This document shows, in pieces, positions 51,299 through 60,650 of a stretch of DNA of 64,000 nt. The position numbers and the translations under genes are program-made. The first letter of the stretch is position 1, and the number at the start of each line of letters is the position of its first letter. The notes beneath the pieces were generated by a model. The model saw only the letters and a program-made list of their open reading frames with translations, was not told the DNA's origin and did no database searches. The stretch is taken from NCBI RefSeq assembly GCF_000960995.1, contig NZ_CP009435.1, positions 1,922,001 to 1,986,000 on the forward strand. The letters are read 5' to 3'. Origin of the DNA: Burkholderia glumae LMG 2196 = ATCC 33617. GTDB lineage: Bacteria > Pseudomonadota > Gammaproteobacteria > Burkholderiales > Burkholderiaceae.

Positions 51299-52381
51299 AT
51301 GCGCGTGTTTAATTTCTCCGCGGGGCCCGCGGCGTTGCCCGAGGACGTGCTGCGCCAGGCGGCCGACGAGATGCTCGACTGGAACGGCAGCGGCATGAGC
51401 GTGATGGAGATGAGCCACCGCGGGCGCGAGTTCACCTCGATCCACGAGACCGCATTGGCCGACCTGCGCGAACTGATGGCGGTGCCCGACAATTACCGCG
51501 TGCTGTTCCTGCAGGGCGGCGGGATCGCCGAGAATGCGATCGTCCCCATGAACCTGCTCGGCACGCACCAGACCGCCGATTTCGTCGTGACGGGCTCGTG
51601 GTCGCAGAAGTCGTTCAAGGAGGCGCAGAAGTACTGCACGCCGCATCTGGCCGCGAGCGGGCGCACCGAGGACGGCTACACGCGCGTGCCGGCGTTCTCG
51701 GAATGGCAGCTGTCGGCCGATCCCGCCTACGTGCATCTCTGCACCAACGAGACGATCGACGGCGTCGAGGCGTTCGAGGTGCCCGATACCGGAGACCTGC
51801 CGCTCGTGGCCGACGTCTCCTCGCACATCCTGTCACGGCCGATCGACGTCACCCGGTACGGCGCGCTGTTCGGCGGCGCGCAGAAGAACATCGGAATGGC
51901 GGGCGTGACGCTGGTGGTGGTGCGCGAGGATCTGCTCGATCGCGCGCTGCCGATCTGCCCGTCGGCGTTCGAATGGAAAACGGTCGCCGCGAACAATTCG
52001 ATGTACAACACGCCGCCCACCTACGCGATCTACATCGCCGGCCTCGTGTTCAAGTGGCTGAAGGCGCAGGGCGGCCTCGCCGCGATCGCCGCGCGCAACG
52101 CCGAAAAGGCGGCGCTGCTCTATGACGCGATCGATGCGAGCAGCTTCTATCTCAACAAGGTCGAGAAGGCGTCGCGTTCGCGTATGAACGTGCCGTTCTT
52201 CCTGGCCGACGAAACGCGCAACGAAGACTTCCTTGCCGGCGCGAAGGCGCGCGGGCTGCTGCAGCTGAAGGGCCACAAGTCCGTCGGCGGTATGCGGGCG
52301 TCGATCTACAACGCGGTGCCGCTCGCGGGCGTGAAGGCGCTCGTCGAGTACATGAAAGAATTCGAGCGCGCGCAGGCCTGA
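51299..52381 (+). CDS. serC: Phosphoserine aminotransferase
   Basis: A 360-residue PLP enzyme that makes phosphoserine from phosphohydroxypyruvate with glutamate, and also serves pyridoxine synthesis. The PLP Lys is Lys196 in FGGAQKNIGMAG, and the phosphate-binding stretch RGREFTSIHE is seen near the start. It begins MRVFNFSAGPAALPEDVL. First gene of the serC-pheA-tyrA-aroA-cmk-rpsA series; pheA follows after 34 bases. Confidence 0.97.
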   Translation: MRVFNFSAGPAALPEDVLRQAADEMLDWNGSGMSVMEMSHRGREFTSIHETALADLRELMAVPDNYRVLFLQGGGIAENAIVPMNLLGTHQTADFVVTGSWSQKSFKEAQKYCTPHLAASGRTEDGYTRVPAFSEWQLSADPAYVHLCTNETIDGVEAFEVPDTGDLPLVADVSSHILSRPIDVTRYGALFGGAQKNIGMAGVTLVVVREDLLDRALPICPSAFEWKTVAANNSMYNTPPTYAIYIAGLVFKWLKAQGGLAAIAARNAEKAALLYDAIDASSFYLNKVEKASRSRMNVPFFLADETRNEDFLAGAKARGLLQLKGHKSVGGMRASIYNAVPLAGVKALVEYMKEFERAQA

Positions 52382-52415
52382 CGGCGGCGCGCCCATCAAA
52401 GCACGGCAAACCAGC

Positions 52416-53498
52416 ATGGACGACGAACTCAATTCCCGGCTCAAACCGCTGCGCGAGCGTATCGACGCGATCGATGCGCAGCTGATCGCGCTGCTCAACC
52501 AGCGCGCGACGGTCGCGCTCGCGGTCGGTGAAGTCAAGAAGGAATTCAACGCGCCGGTGTTTCGGCCCGAGCGCGAGCAGCAGGTGATCGCGCGCCTGCA
52601 GGCGATGAGCGACGGTCCGCTCGTCAGCCAGCACATCAACGCCATCTGGCGCGAGATCATGGCCGCGAGCCGCGCGCTCGAGAAGACCATCCACGTCTCG
52701 TTCCTGGGGCCGGTCGGCACCTACAGCGAACAGGCCATGTTCGAGTATTTCGGCCAGTCGATCGAGGGGCTGCCGTGTCCGTCCATCGACGAGGTGTTTC
52801 GCGGCGTCGAGGCCGGCGCGTCCGAGTTCGGCATCGTGCCGGTCGAGAATTCGTCGGAAGGCGCGGTGTCGCGCACGCTCGACCTGCTGCTGAACACGCA
52901 GTTGCTGATCGGCGGCGAGCTGTCGCTGCCGATCCACCACAACCTGCTGTCGCGCTCGGGCTCGCTCGAGGGCGTGACGCGCGTCTGCGCGCATCCGCAG
53001 GCGCTCGCGCAGTGCCAGCGCTGGCTCTCGGCCAACGCGCCGCAGCTCGAACGGCAGGCGGTGGCGAGCAATGCCGAGGCGGCGCGGCTCGCGGCCGGCG
53101 ACCCCTGCGTCGCGGCGATCGCGGGTGACCGTGCGGCGCTCCACTACGGGCTGCAGGTCGTACAGGCGATGATCCAGGACGATCCGCACAACCGTACGCG
53201 CTTCGTCGTGATCGGCAAGGCGCCGACCGGCGCGAGCGGCCACGACCAGACCTCGCTGATCGTCTCGGTGAAGAACGAGCCGGGCGCGGTGTTCAAGCTG
53301 CTCGAGCCGCTTGCGCGGCATGGCGTGTCGATGACGCGTTTCGAATCGCGTCCGGCCCGCGTGGGCACCTGGGAGTATTACTTCTATATCGACATCGAGG
53401 GCCATCGCGACGAGGCACAGGTTGCGGCGGCGCTCGCGGAGCTCGGCGCGAAGGCCGCGTTCCTGAAGATTCTCGGCTCGTATCCGCGCGCCCGTTGA
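52416..53498 (+). CDS. pheA: Chorismate mutase / prephenate dehydratase (P-protein)
   Basis: A 360-residue bifunctional enzyme of phenylalanine synthesis. Residues 1-95 are an AroQ mutase (LRERIDAIDAQLIALLNQRA), about 95-275 the dehydratase (VSFLGPVGTYSEQA, VPVENSSEGAV, and the catalytic-type motif NRTRFVVIG), and the rest an ACT regulatory domain (SLIVSVKNEPGAVFKLLEPLARHGVSMTRFESRP) for feedback by phenylalanine. Start at ATG 52416. Together with the periplasmic mutase at the left, the window holds two AroQ enzymes. Confidence 0.97.
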   Translation: MDDELNSRLKPLRERIDAIDAQLIALLNQRATVALAVGEVKKEFNAPVFRPEREQQVIARLQAMSDGPLVSQHINAIWREIMAASRALEKTIHVSFLGPVGTYSEQAMFEYFGQSIEGLPCPSIDEVFRGVEAGASEFGIVPVENSSEGAVSRTLDLLLNTQLLIGGELSLPIHHNLLSRSGSLEGVTRVCAHPQALAQCQRWLSANAPQLERQAVASNAEAARLAAGDPCVAAIAGDRAALHYGLQVVQAMIQDDPHNRTRFVVIGKAPTGASGHDQTSLIVSVKNEPGAVFKLLEPLARHGVSMTRFESRPARVGTWEYYFYIDIEGHRDEAQVAAALAELGAKAAFLKILGSYPRAR

Positions 53499-53601
53499 GG
53501 CTTGGCGACGATCCGCCGGCGCGGGTGCCGGCGGCGAGTGGTTCCATCGTGTTGCGCGCGGGTCGTTGCCGCGCGCCTTACCCGGCTAACAGGCGGCTGC
53601 C

Positions 53602-54528
53602 GTGTCTGATTTCTCGTTCAACAAACTGGTGATTTTCGGCGTCGGCCTGATCGGCGGTTCGCTCGCGCGCGCGCTGCGCGAGCGCGATGGCACGCGGGCC
53701 GGCCGCGTGATCGGCGTGGGGCGTTCGCCGGCCACGGTCGAGCGCGCGCGCGCGCTCGGCGTGGTCGATGCGATCGCCGCGCTCGACGATGTCGTGCAAC
53801 TGCGCGAGGCGCTGGCGGGGGCCGACCTGGTGCTGCTCGCGGTGCCGGTCGCGCAGACCGGGCCGCTGCTCGAACGGATCGCGCCGCTGCTCGACGCGGC
53901 GACGGTCGTGACCGACGCGGGCAGCACCAAGTCCGACGTGGTCGCGGCCGCGCGCGCGGCCCTCGGCGAGCGCATCGCGCAGTTCGTGCCGGCCCACCCG
54001 ATCGCGGGCCGCGAGGCGAGCGGCGTCGAGGCCGCGCTGCCCGAGCTCTACGTCGGCCGCAACGTCGTGCTCTGCGCGCTGCCCGAGAATCCCCCCGGGG
54101 CGGTTGAGCGCGTCGCCGCGATGTGGCGCGCCACGGGCGCGGTGGTGCGCGAGATGGAGCCCGCGCAGCACGATCGCGTGTTTGCCGCGGTCAGCCATCT
54201 GCCGCATCTGCTGTCGTTCGCGCTCGTCGAGCAGATCCTCGGCGAAGCCGACGCCGAGCTGAAGTTTTCGTTCGCGGCGGGCGGGTTCCGCGATTTCACG
54301 CGGATCGCCGCTTCGAGCCCGGAGATGTGGCGCGACGTTTGCCTGGCGAACCGCGAGGCGCTGCTCGACGAGCTCGACGCCTACACCCGGGTGCTCGCGC
54401 GCTTGCGCGCGGCAATCGAGGCGGGCGACGCCGCCGCGCTCGAGGCAGTCTTCACCCGTTCGCGCGCCGCGCGCACGGCCTGGCAGGAGCGCGGCGGCAA
54501 AGCCGCCCCCGGTTCCGTTCAGTCATAA
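53602..54528 (+). CDS. tyrA: Prephenate dehydrogenase
   Basis: A 308-residue NAD(P)-dependent enzyme that makes the tyrosine precursor hydroxyphenylpyruvate (or arogenate to tyrosine). The Rossmann motif is VIFGVGLIGGSLARAL, followed by TDAGSTKSDV and VPAHPIAGREASGVEAA. It starts at GTG 53602, with AGGCGG just upstream. The gap after pheA is 103 bases and holds no aminotransferase gene. aroA follows 10 bases after its stop. Confidence 0.95.
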   Translation: MSDFSFNKLVIFGVGLIGGSLARALRERDGTRAGRVIGVGRSPATVERARALGVVDAIAALDDVVQLREALAGADLVLLAVPVAQTGPLLERIAPLLDAATVVTDAGSTKSDVVAAARAALGERIAQFVPAHPIAGREASGVEAALPELYVGRNVVLCALPENPPGAVERVAAMWRATGAVVREMEPAQHDRVFAAVSHLPHLLSFALVEQILGEADAELKFSFAAGGFRDFTRIAASSPEMWRDVCLANREALLDELDAYTRVLARLRAAIEAGDAAALEAVFTRSRAARTAWQERGGKAAPGSVQS

Positions 54529-54538
54529 CAGGATCTTT

Positions 54539-55837
54539 ATGGAATTCCTCGATATCGGCCCCTACTCCCGTGTGTCGGGCACGGTGCGTCTGCCCGGCTC
54601 CAAGAGCATCTCGAACCGCGTGCTGCTGCTCGCCGCGCTGTCCGAGGGCGTGACGACGATCACCAACCTGCTCGACTCCGACGACACGCGCGTGATGCTG
54701 GCCGCGCTCGAAGCGCTCGGCGTGCGGCTCGAACGCCATGCCGATACCTGTGTCGTGAACGGCACGCGCGGCGCGTTTCCGGCGAAGACGGCCGATCTGT
54801 TTCTCGGCAACGCCGGCACCGCAGTGCGTCCGCTCACGGCTGCGCTGGCCGTCAACGGCGGCGACTACCGCGTCCACGGCGTGCCGCGCATGCACGAGCG
54901 GCCGATCGGCGACCTCGTCGACGGCCTGCGCCAGATCGGCGCCGTGATCGACTACGAGCAGAACGAAGGGTATCCGCCGCTGCGGATCCAGGCCGGTACG
55001 ATCGCCGTCGACGCACCGATCCGCGTGCGCGGCGACGTGTCTAGCCAGTTCCTGACCGCGCTGCTGATGACGCTGCCGCTCGTCGGCAAGAAGGGGGGCG
55101 CGAGCGTCGTCGAGATCGACGGCGAGCTGATCTCGAAGCCCTACATCGAGATCACGATCAAGCTGATGGCGCGCTTCGGCGTGACGGTCGAGCGTGACGG
55201 CTGGCAGCGCTTCAGCGTGCCGGCGGCGCGCTACCAGTCGCCGGGCACGATCATGGTGGAGGGCGACGCGTCGTCCGCATCGTATTTCCTCGCGGCCGGC
55301 GCGCTCGGCGGCGGCCCGCTGCGCATCGAGGGCGTGGGCCGCGCCAGCATCCAGGGCGACGTTGGCTTTGCCACGGCGCTCATGCAGATGGGCGCGAACG
55401 TCTCGATGGGCGACGACTGGATCGAGGTGCGCGGCATCGGCCACGACCACGGCAAGCTCGAGCCGATCGACATGGACTTCAACCTGATCCCCGACGCGGC
55501 GATGACGATCGCGGTGGCCGCGCTGTTCGCCGAGGGCACCAGCACGCTGCGCAACATCGCAAGCTGGCGCGTCAAGGAGACCGACCGGATCGCGGCGATG
55601 GCCGCCGAGTTGCGCAAGCTGGGCGCGACCGTGGAGGAGGGCGCCGACTACCTCGTCGTCACGCCGCCCGCGAAGCTCGTGCCGAATGCCGCGATCGACA
55701 CCTATGACGATCACCGCATGGCGATGTGTTTCTCGCTCGTGAGCCTCGGCGGCGTGCCGGTGCGGATCAACGATCCGAAGTGCGTCGCCAAGACTTTCCC
55801 CGATTATTTCGACCGCTTTACCGCGCTCGCGCGCTGA
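54539..55837 (+). CDS. aroA: 3-phosphoshikimate 1-carboxyvinyltransferase (EPSP synthase)
   Basis: A 432-residue class I-type enzyme joining shikimate 3-phosphate and PEP in the shikimate pathway. LPGSKSISNRVLLLAAL near the start carries the substrate-binding Lys, and GNAGTAVRPLTAALA is the conserved Gly/Arg segment. It ends PDYFDRFTAL, as expected. Start ATG 54539. It is followed by cmk after 13 bases. Confidence 0.97.
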   Translation: MEFLDIGPYSRVSGTVRLPGSKSISNRVLLLAALSEGVTTITNLLDSDDTRVMLAALEALGVRLERHADTCVVNGTRGAFPAKTADLFLGNAGTAVRPLTAALAVNGGDYRVHGVPRMHERPIGDLVDGLRQIGAVIDYEQNEGYPPLRIQAGTIAVDAPIRVRGDVSSQFLTALLMTLPLVGKKGGASVVEIDGELISKPYIEITIKLMARFGVTVERDGWQRFSVPAARYQSPGTIMVEGDASSASYFLAAGALGGGPLRIEGVGRASIQGDVGFATALMQMGANVSMGDDWIEVRGIGHDHGKLEPIDMDFNLIPDAAMTIAVAALFAEGTSTLRNIASWRVKETDRIAAMAAELRKLGATVEEGADYLVVTPPAKLVPNAAIDTYDDHRMAMCFSLVSLGGVPVRINDPKCVAKTFPDYFDRFTALAR

Positions 55838-55850
55838 TCCGTTTGTTCCG

Positions 55851-56537
55851 ATGAAATCGACTCGACCATTCCACCCGACCCCCGTCATCACGATCGACGG
55901 CCCGACCGCGTCCGGCAAGGGCACGGTTGCCGCGCTCGTGGCGGCGCATCTCGGCTTTCACCTGCTCGACAGCGGCGCGCTGTACCGGCTCGCCGCGCTC
56001 GCGAGCATGCGCTACGGGATCGAGCCCGACGACGAGGCGGGGCTGGCGAAACTGGTCGACGATCTGCACATCACGTTCCGAGAGGGCTGCGCACGGCTCG
56101 ACGGCGTGGACGTCTCGGACCAGATCCGCGCCGAGGCGGTGGGCAACCGCGCCTCGGCGATCGCCGTCCACGCCGGCGTGCGGGCCGCGCTGGTGGCGCG
56201 CCAGCGGGCCTTTCGCAAGACGCCTGGCCTGGTCGCGGACGGCCGCGACATGGGCACCGTGATCTTTCCGGACGCGGGCCTGAAGGTGTTCCTGACCGCC
56301 AGCGTCGAGGCCCGCGCGGCCCGGCGGCATAAGCAATTGATGCAAAAAGGTTTTTCTGCTAACATTGATGACTTGCTCCGGGATTTGCGTGAGCGGGACG
56401 CGCGGGACAGCAACCGTGCGGCCTCGCCGCTCAAGCCCGCGGCGGATGCGAAGCTTCTGGACACCTCGGGCCTGTCGATCGAGCAAGCGGTCGAACAGGT
56501 GCAGGCGTGGTACCGGGAAGTCGCGCGGTCCGCCTGA
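55851..56537 (+). CDS. cmk: Cytidylate kinase
   Basis: A 228-residue enzyme that phosphorylates CMP and dCMP. The P-loop is ITIDGPTASGKGT, and the CMP-binding motif is DGRDMGTVIFP. The length is normal. It sits between aroA and rpsA as in many proteobacteria. Start ATG 55851. Confidence 0.97.
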   Translation: MKSTRPFHPTPVITIDGPTASGKGTVAALVAAHLGFHLLDSGALYRLAALASMRYGIEPDDEAGLAKLVDDLHITFREGCARLDGVDVSDQIRAEAVGNRASAIAVHAGVRAALVARQRAFRKTPGLVADGRDMGTVIFPDAGLKVFLTASVEARAARRHKQLMQKGFSANIDDLLRDLRERDARDSNRAASPLKPAADAKLLDTSGLSIEQAVEQVQAWYREVARSA

Positions 56538-56757
56538 CGGCACCCCGTCGCGGCCTCGAAGTGGCAGTTAAGCAACACTGGGCAGCTCCGGCAGTGACGT
56601 AGCAGATAGTAGCCAGCAGTCGCGGTAGGTGCTCCGGGCGATCGGCATGGGCCGGCCTCGAAGCGTGTTTCAACCCTTAACCCCGTATGGCGCTCGCACC
56701 GATAAGCTCGGCCCGATGGCTCGAGCATGGCGCGCAACCATGCACAATCCGATTTTT

Positions 56758-58470
56758 ATGTCCGACCTGCAAACCTCCACCCCGAATACCGAATCCTTTG
56801 CGGCTCTGTTCGAAGAGTCGCTGACCCGCCAAGACATGCGCGCCGGCGAAGTGATCTCCGCCGAAGTCGTGCGTGTCGACCACAACTTCGTGGTCGTCAA
56901 CGCGGGCCTGAAGTCCGAGGCCTACATTCCCATCGAGGAATTCCTGAACGATCAGGGCGAGGTCGAGGTTCAGTCGGGCGATTTCGTTTCCGTCGCGATC
57001 GACGCGCTGGAAAACGGCTATGGCGACACGATCCTGTCGCGCGACAAGGCGAAGCGTCTGGCTTCGTGGCTGTCGCTGGAAAAGGCACTCGACAACAACG
57101 AACTCGTCACCGGCACGATCACGGGCAAGGTGAAGGGCGGCATGACCGTGATGGTCAACGGCATCCGCGCGTTCCTGCCGGGTTCGCTCGTCGATACGCG
57201 TCCGGTCAAGGACACGACCCCGTATGAAGGCAAGACGCTCGAGTTCCGCGTCATCAAGCTCGACCGCAAGCGCAACAACGTCGTGCTGTCGCGCCGTGCC
57301 GTCATCGAAGCGACCCAGGGCGAAGAGCGCGCCAAGCTGCTCGAGACGCTGAAGGAAGGCGCGATCGTCAACGGCGTCGTCAAGAACATCACCGACTACG
57401 GCGCGTTCGTGGACCTCGGCGGCATCGACGGCCTGCTGCACATCACCGACATCGCATGGCGTCGTGTGCGTCACCCGAGCGAAGTGCTCTCGGTTGGCCA
57501 GGAAGTCACCGCGAAGATCCTCAAGTTCGACCAGGAAAAGAACCGCGTCTCGCTCGGCATCAAGCAGCTCGGCGACGATCCGTGGGAAGGCATCTCGCGC
57601 CGCTACCCGTCGGGCACGCGCCTGTTCGGCAAGGTCACCAACATCACCGACTACGGCGCGTTCGTCGAAGTGGAATCGGGCATCGAAGGCCTCGTCCACG
57701 TGTCGGAAATGGACTGGACCAACAAGAACGTTGCTCCGTCGAAGGTCGTGCAGCTCGGTGACGAAGTCGAAGTCATGGTGCTCGAGATCGACGAAGACCG
57801 CCGCCGTATCAGCCTCGGCATGAAGCAGTGCAAGCCGAATCCGTGGGATGACTTCAGCCGCAACTTCAAGAAGGGCGACAAGATCACGGGCGCGATCAAG
57901 TCGATCACCGACTTCGGCGTGTTCATCGGTCTGCCGGGCGGCATCGACGGCCTGGTCCACCTGTCGGACCTGTCGTGGAGCGAGTCGGGCGAGGAAGCCG
58001 TTCGCAAGTACAAGAAGGGCGACGAAGTCGAGGCCATCGTGCTCGGCATCGACGTCGAGAAGGAACGCATCTCGCTGGGCATCAAGCAGCTCGAAGGCGA
58101 TCCGTTCAGCAACTACGTCGCGATGAACGACAAGGGCTCGATTGTCGACGGCGTCGTGAAGTCGGTCGACGCGAAGGGTGCCGTCGTCACGCTGACGGGC
58201 GACGTCGAAGGCTACCTGCGTGCGTCGGAAATCTCGCAGGATCGTGTCGAAGACGCGCGCAACGTGCTGAAGGAAGGCGACAAGGTCAATGCGATGGTGA
58301 TCAACATCGATCGCAAGTCGCGCGGCATCAACCTGTCGATCAAGGCGAAGGATTCGGCCGAGCAGCAAGAGGCGATCCGCGGTCTGCAGTCGGACAACAA
58401 CTCGGCTGCGAGCGGCACGACGAACCTCGGCGCGCTGCTGAAGGCAAAGCTCGACGGCCAGAACCAGTAA
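56758..58470 (+). CDS. rpsA: 30S ribosomal protein S1
   Basis: A 570-residue protein with six S1 RNA-binding domains, visible as repeated VKNITDYGAFVDLGGIDGLLHITDI-type stretches (shown in part: KNITDYGAFVDLGG, VTNITDYGAFVEVESG). It begins MSDLQTSTPNTESFAALFEE. It helps mRNA reach the ribosome. No strong Shine-Dalgarno precedes the ATG at 56758, which fits the known self-regulation of rpsA, whose own mRNA lacks one. ihfB follows after 22 bases. Confidence 0.98.
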   Translation: MSDLQTSTPNTESFAALFEESLTRQDMRAGEVISAEVVRVDHNFVVVNAGLKSEAYIPIEEFLNDQGEVEVQSGDFVSVAIDALENGYGDTILSRDKAKRLASWLSLEKALDNNELVTGTITGKVKGGMTVMVNGIRAFLPGSLVDTRPVKDTTPYEGKTLEFRVIKLDRKRNNVVLSRRAVIEATQGEERAKLLETLKEGAIVNGVVKNITDYGAFVDLGGIDGLLHITDIAWRRVRHPSEVLSVGQEVTAKILKFDQEKNRVSLGIKQLGDDPWEGISRRYPSGTRLFGKVTNITDYGAFVEVESGIEGLVHVSEMDWTNKNVAPSKVVQLGDEVEVMVLEIDEDRRRISLGMKQCKPNPWDDFSRNFKKGDKITGAIKSITDFGVFIGLPGGIDGLVHLSDLSWSESGEEAVRKYKKGDEVEAIVLGIDVEKERISLGIKQLEGDPFSNYVAMNDKGSIVDGVVKSVDAKGAVVTLTGDVEGYLRASEISQDRVEDARNVLKEGDKVNAMVINIDRKSRGINLSIKAKDSAEQQEAIRGLQSDNNSAASGTTNLGALLKAKLDGQNQ

Positions 58471-58492
58471 GCCCCGCGAGGTCTGCTGAAGT

Positions 58493-58819
58493 ATGACCAA
58501 ATCCGAGTTGGTCGCCCAGTTGGCAACGCGATTTCCGCAGCTCGTCCTCAAGGATGCGGATTTCGCGGTGAAAACGATGCTCGATGCGATGTCGGATGCA
58601 CTGTCCAAGGGACATCGCATCGAGATCCGCGGCTTCGGAAGCTTCGGTCTCAACCGCCGTCCGGCCCGCGTGGGCCGCAACCCGAAATCGGGCGAGAAGG
58701 TGCAGGTACCCGAGAAGTACGTGCCGCACTTCAAGCCCGGCAAGGAGTTGCGCGAACGCGTCGACGGCCGCGCCGGCGAACCGTTGAAGCACGACAGCGG
58801 CGGCGACGACGATCAGTGA
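58493..58819 (+). CDS. ihfB: Integration host factor subunit beta
   Basis: A 108-residue DNA-bending protein of the HU/IHF family that pairs with IhfA. The signature IEIRGFGSFGLNRRPARVGRNPKSGE contains the DNA-intercalating and arm region. A short acidic C-terminal tail (KHDSGGDDDQ) is longer than in E. coli. It follows rpsA and ends in the terminator at 58862-58886. Confidence 0.97.
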   Translation: MTKSELVAQLATRFPQLVLKDADFAVKTMLDAMSDALSKGHRIEIRGFGSFGLNRRPARVGRNPKSGEKVQVPEKYVPHFKPGKELRERVDGRAGEPLKHDSGGDDDQ

Positions 58820-58861
58820 GCGTCACGTCGCCCGAAGCCGGCCTGCCGGCATGGCTGTGAA

Positions 58862-58886
58862 AAGCGCCCCTAGCGGGCGCTTTTTT
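58862..58886 (+). terminator. Rho-independent terminator after ihfB
   Basis: Perfect 8-bp stem AAGCGCCC/GGGCGCTT (58862-58869, 58875-58882) with a 5-base loop and a T tail, 43 bases after the ihfB stop. Confidence 0.9.
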
Positions 58887-59060
58887 ATTGCCCGCGCGGC
58901 CGCCGCGGTGCCGCGGCGGCCGCGGGCGGCTGTGACGATTGGAGCGGCACCGGCTGCGATCGGTTGCACGGATCGCGAAACGCATCCTTTACAATACGGG
59001 CACTTCAAGCGCGGCGCACGGCAAGCCCCGCTTGCGCAACAAGCTCGACAGGAGGGCTCA

Positions 59061-59354
59061 ATGAAATTCGTCGTCTGGCTGATCCGGGTGCTGGTATTCG
59101 TCCTGCTGCTGGTTCTGGCACTCGCCAATACGCAACCCGCGATGCTGAACTTCCTCGCCGGCTACAACTGGCAGGCGCCGCTGATCCTGATCGGCCTCGC
59201 GTTCTTCGGGGTCGGCCTGCTCGCCGGCCTGCTGTCCGCCCTGCCCGCCGTGCTGCGCATGCGTCTCGAGAACGCTCGCCTGAAGCGCGACCTGCGCTCG
59301 GCGCGCGAAACCCCGGTGGTGATCGACCAGCCGCCGATGCCGCCCGTCATTTAA
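59061..59354 (+). CDS. lapA: Lipopolysaccharide assembly protein LapA domain protein
   Basis: A 97-residue inner-membrane protein with two membrane spans (FVVWLIRVLVFVLLLVLALA and LILIGLAFFGVGLLAGLLSA) separated by the conserved NTQPAMLNFL segment, and a basic cytoplasmic tail. It works with LapB in controlling lipopolysaccharide synthesis. The ATG at 59061 has GGAGGG just upstream. lapB follows after 51 bases. Confidence 0.9.
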   Translation: MKFVVWLIRVLVFVLLLVLALANTQPAMLNFLAGYNWQAPLILIGLAFFGVGLLAGLLSALPAVLRMRLENARLKRDLRSARETPVVIDQPPMPPVI

Positions 59355-59405
59355 CGTTCGTCGGGCCGCCTCGCAAGCGGCCCCGACCTTGCTTCGGTAT
59401 CACGC

Positions 59406-60578
59406 ATGGATCTGGATTTCTGGTGGCTGCTGGCCATACCCGTCGCGTTCGCATGCGGATGGGTGGCGGCACGCTACGACCTCAACAAGCTGCTGTCCGA
59501 AAGTGCGAACCTGCCGCGTTCGTATTTTCGCGGCCTCAATTTCCTGCTCAATGAGCAGCCGGACCAGGCGATCGACGCGTTCATCGAAGTCGCCAAGCTC
59601 GATCCCGAAACGGTCGAACTGCACTTCGCGCTCGGCAATCTGTTTCGCCGGCGCGGCGAAACCGACCGGGCGATCCGCGTGCATCAAAACCTGCTGAACC
59701 GCGACGACCTGCCGGTCAACGAGCGCGACCACGCGCTCTACGAGCTCGGCCAGGACTTCCTCAAGGCCGGCCTGCTCGACCGTGCCGAGGAATCGTTCCA
59801 CCTGCTCGCCGACGGCGACTACGCGCTCGGCGCGCAGCGCGCGCTGCTGACCATCTACGGGATCGAGAAGGACTGGAACAAGTCGATCGTGACGGCACGC
59901 AAGATCGAGGCGATGGGCGGCGGCCCGCTCGCCACCGAGATCGCTCAGTTCCACTGCGAGCTGGCGCAGGACGCGCTCGCGAAGCAGAACGCCGACGCGG
60001 CGGCCGCGCAGCTGCGCGATGCGCTCGCGGTGAATCCGCAGAACGTGCGCGCGACCATCCTGTCGGGCGACGCGGCCGCGGCAGCCGGCCGCCACGACGC
60101 GGCGATCGCGCACTGGCGCCGCGTCGAGCAGCAGAACGCGGCCTATCTGCCGCTCGTCGCCGAAAAGCTGATGAAGTCGTATCTGGCGCTCGGCCGCGGC
60201 CCCGAAGGGGCCGAACTGCTGACCGGCTACGCCGACCGCCATCCGTCGAACGACCTGCTCGACATCGTGTTCCAGTACGTGTCCGAGCTGCGCGGCACCG
60301 AGTCGGCGCATGCGCTGGCGCGCACGCAGATGCAGAAGGCGCCGAACCTGTCGGGCATGCTGCACCTGCTCGAGGCGCAGATCGCCGCGGCCGACGAGCC
60401 GCGCCGCGCCGAACTGGAAATGATGCACGCGCTGGTGAAGCAGCGCACCAAGAACCTGCCGCGCTACACCTGCCACGACTGCGGTTTCCGCGCCCGCCTG
60501 TTCTACTGGCAGTGCCCGGGCTGCAGCGGCTGGGAAACCTACGCGCCGCGGCGCGTCGAGGCCGGCGTGCCGAACTAG
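59406..60578 (+). CDS. lapB: Lipopolysaccharide assembly protein LapB
   Basis: A 390-residue inner-membrane-anchored TPR protein. An N-terminal span (WWLLAIPVAFACGWVAA) is followed by TPR repeats (RGLNFLLNEQPDQAIDAFIEVAKLD and others) and a C-terminal rubredoxin-like metal site (YTCHDCGF and WQCPGCSGW). It regulates LpxC proteolysis and lipopolysaccharide balance. The metal-site Cys pairs are intact. Confidence 0.95.
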   Translation: MDLDFWWLLAIPVAFACGWVAARYDLNKLLSESANLPRSYFRGLNFLLNEQPDQAIDAFIEVAKLDPETVELHFALGNLFRRRGETDRAIRVHQNLLNRDDLPVNERDHALYELGQDFLKAGLLDRAEESFHLLADGDYALGAQRALLTIYGIEKDWNKSIVTARKIEAMGGGPLATEIAQFHCELAQDALAKQNADAAAAQLRDALAVNPQNVRATILSGDAAAAAGRHDAAIAHWRRVEQQNAAYLPLVAEKLMKSYLALGRGPEGAELLTGYADRHPSNDLLDIVFQYVSELRGTESAHALARTQMQKAPNLSGMLHLLEAQIAAADEPRRAELEMMHALVKQRTKNLPRYTCHDCGFRARLFYWQCPGCSGWETYAPRRVEAGVPN

Positions 60579-60650
60579 GCGCCACGACGCTTCGTCACGA
60601 ACACCGCGCAGAATCATGCCTAACCTCCGGAACGAATCACCGGGAAACCT

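Noticed and set aside
56677..58743. 688-residue minus-strand frame antisense to rpsA
   Set aside because: Mirror of the S1 repeats; no ribosome site or family.
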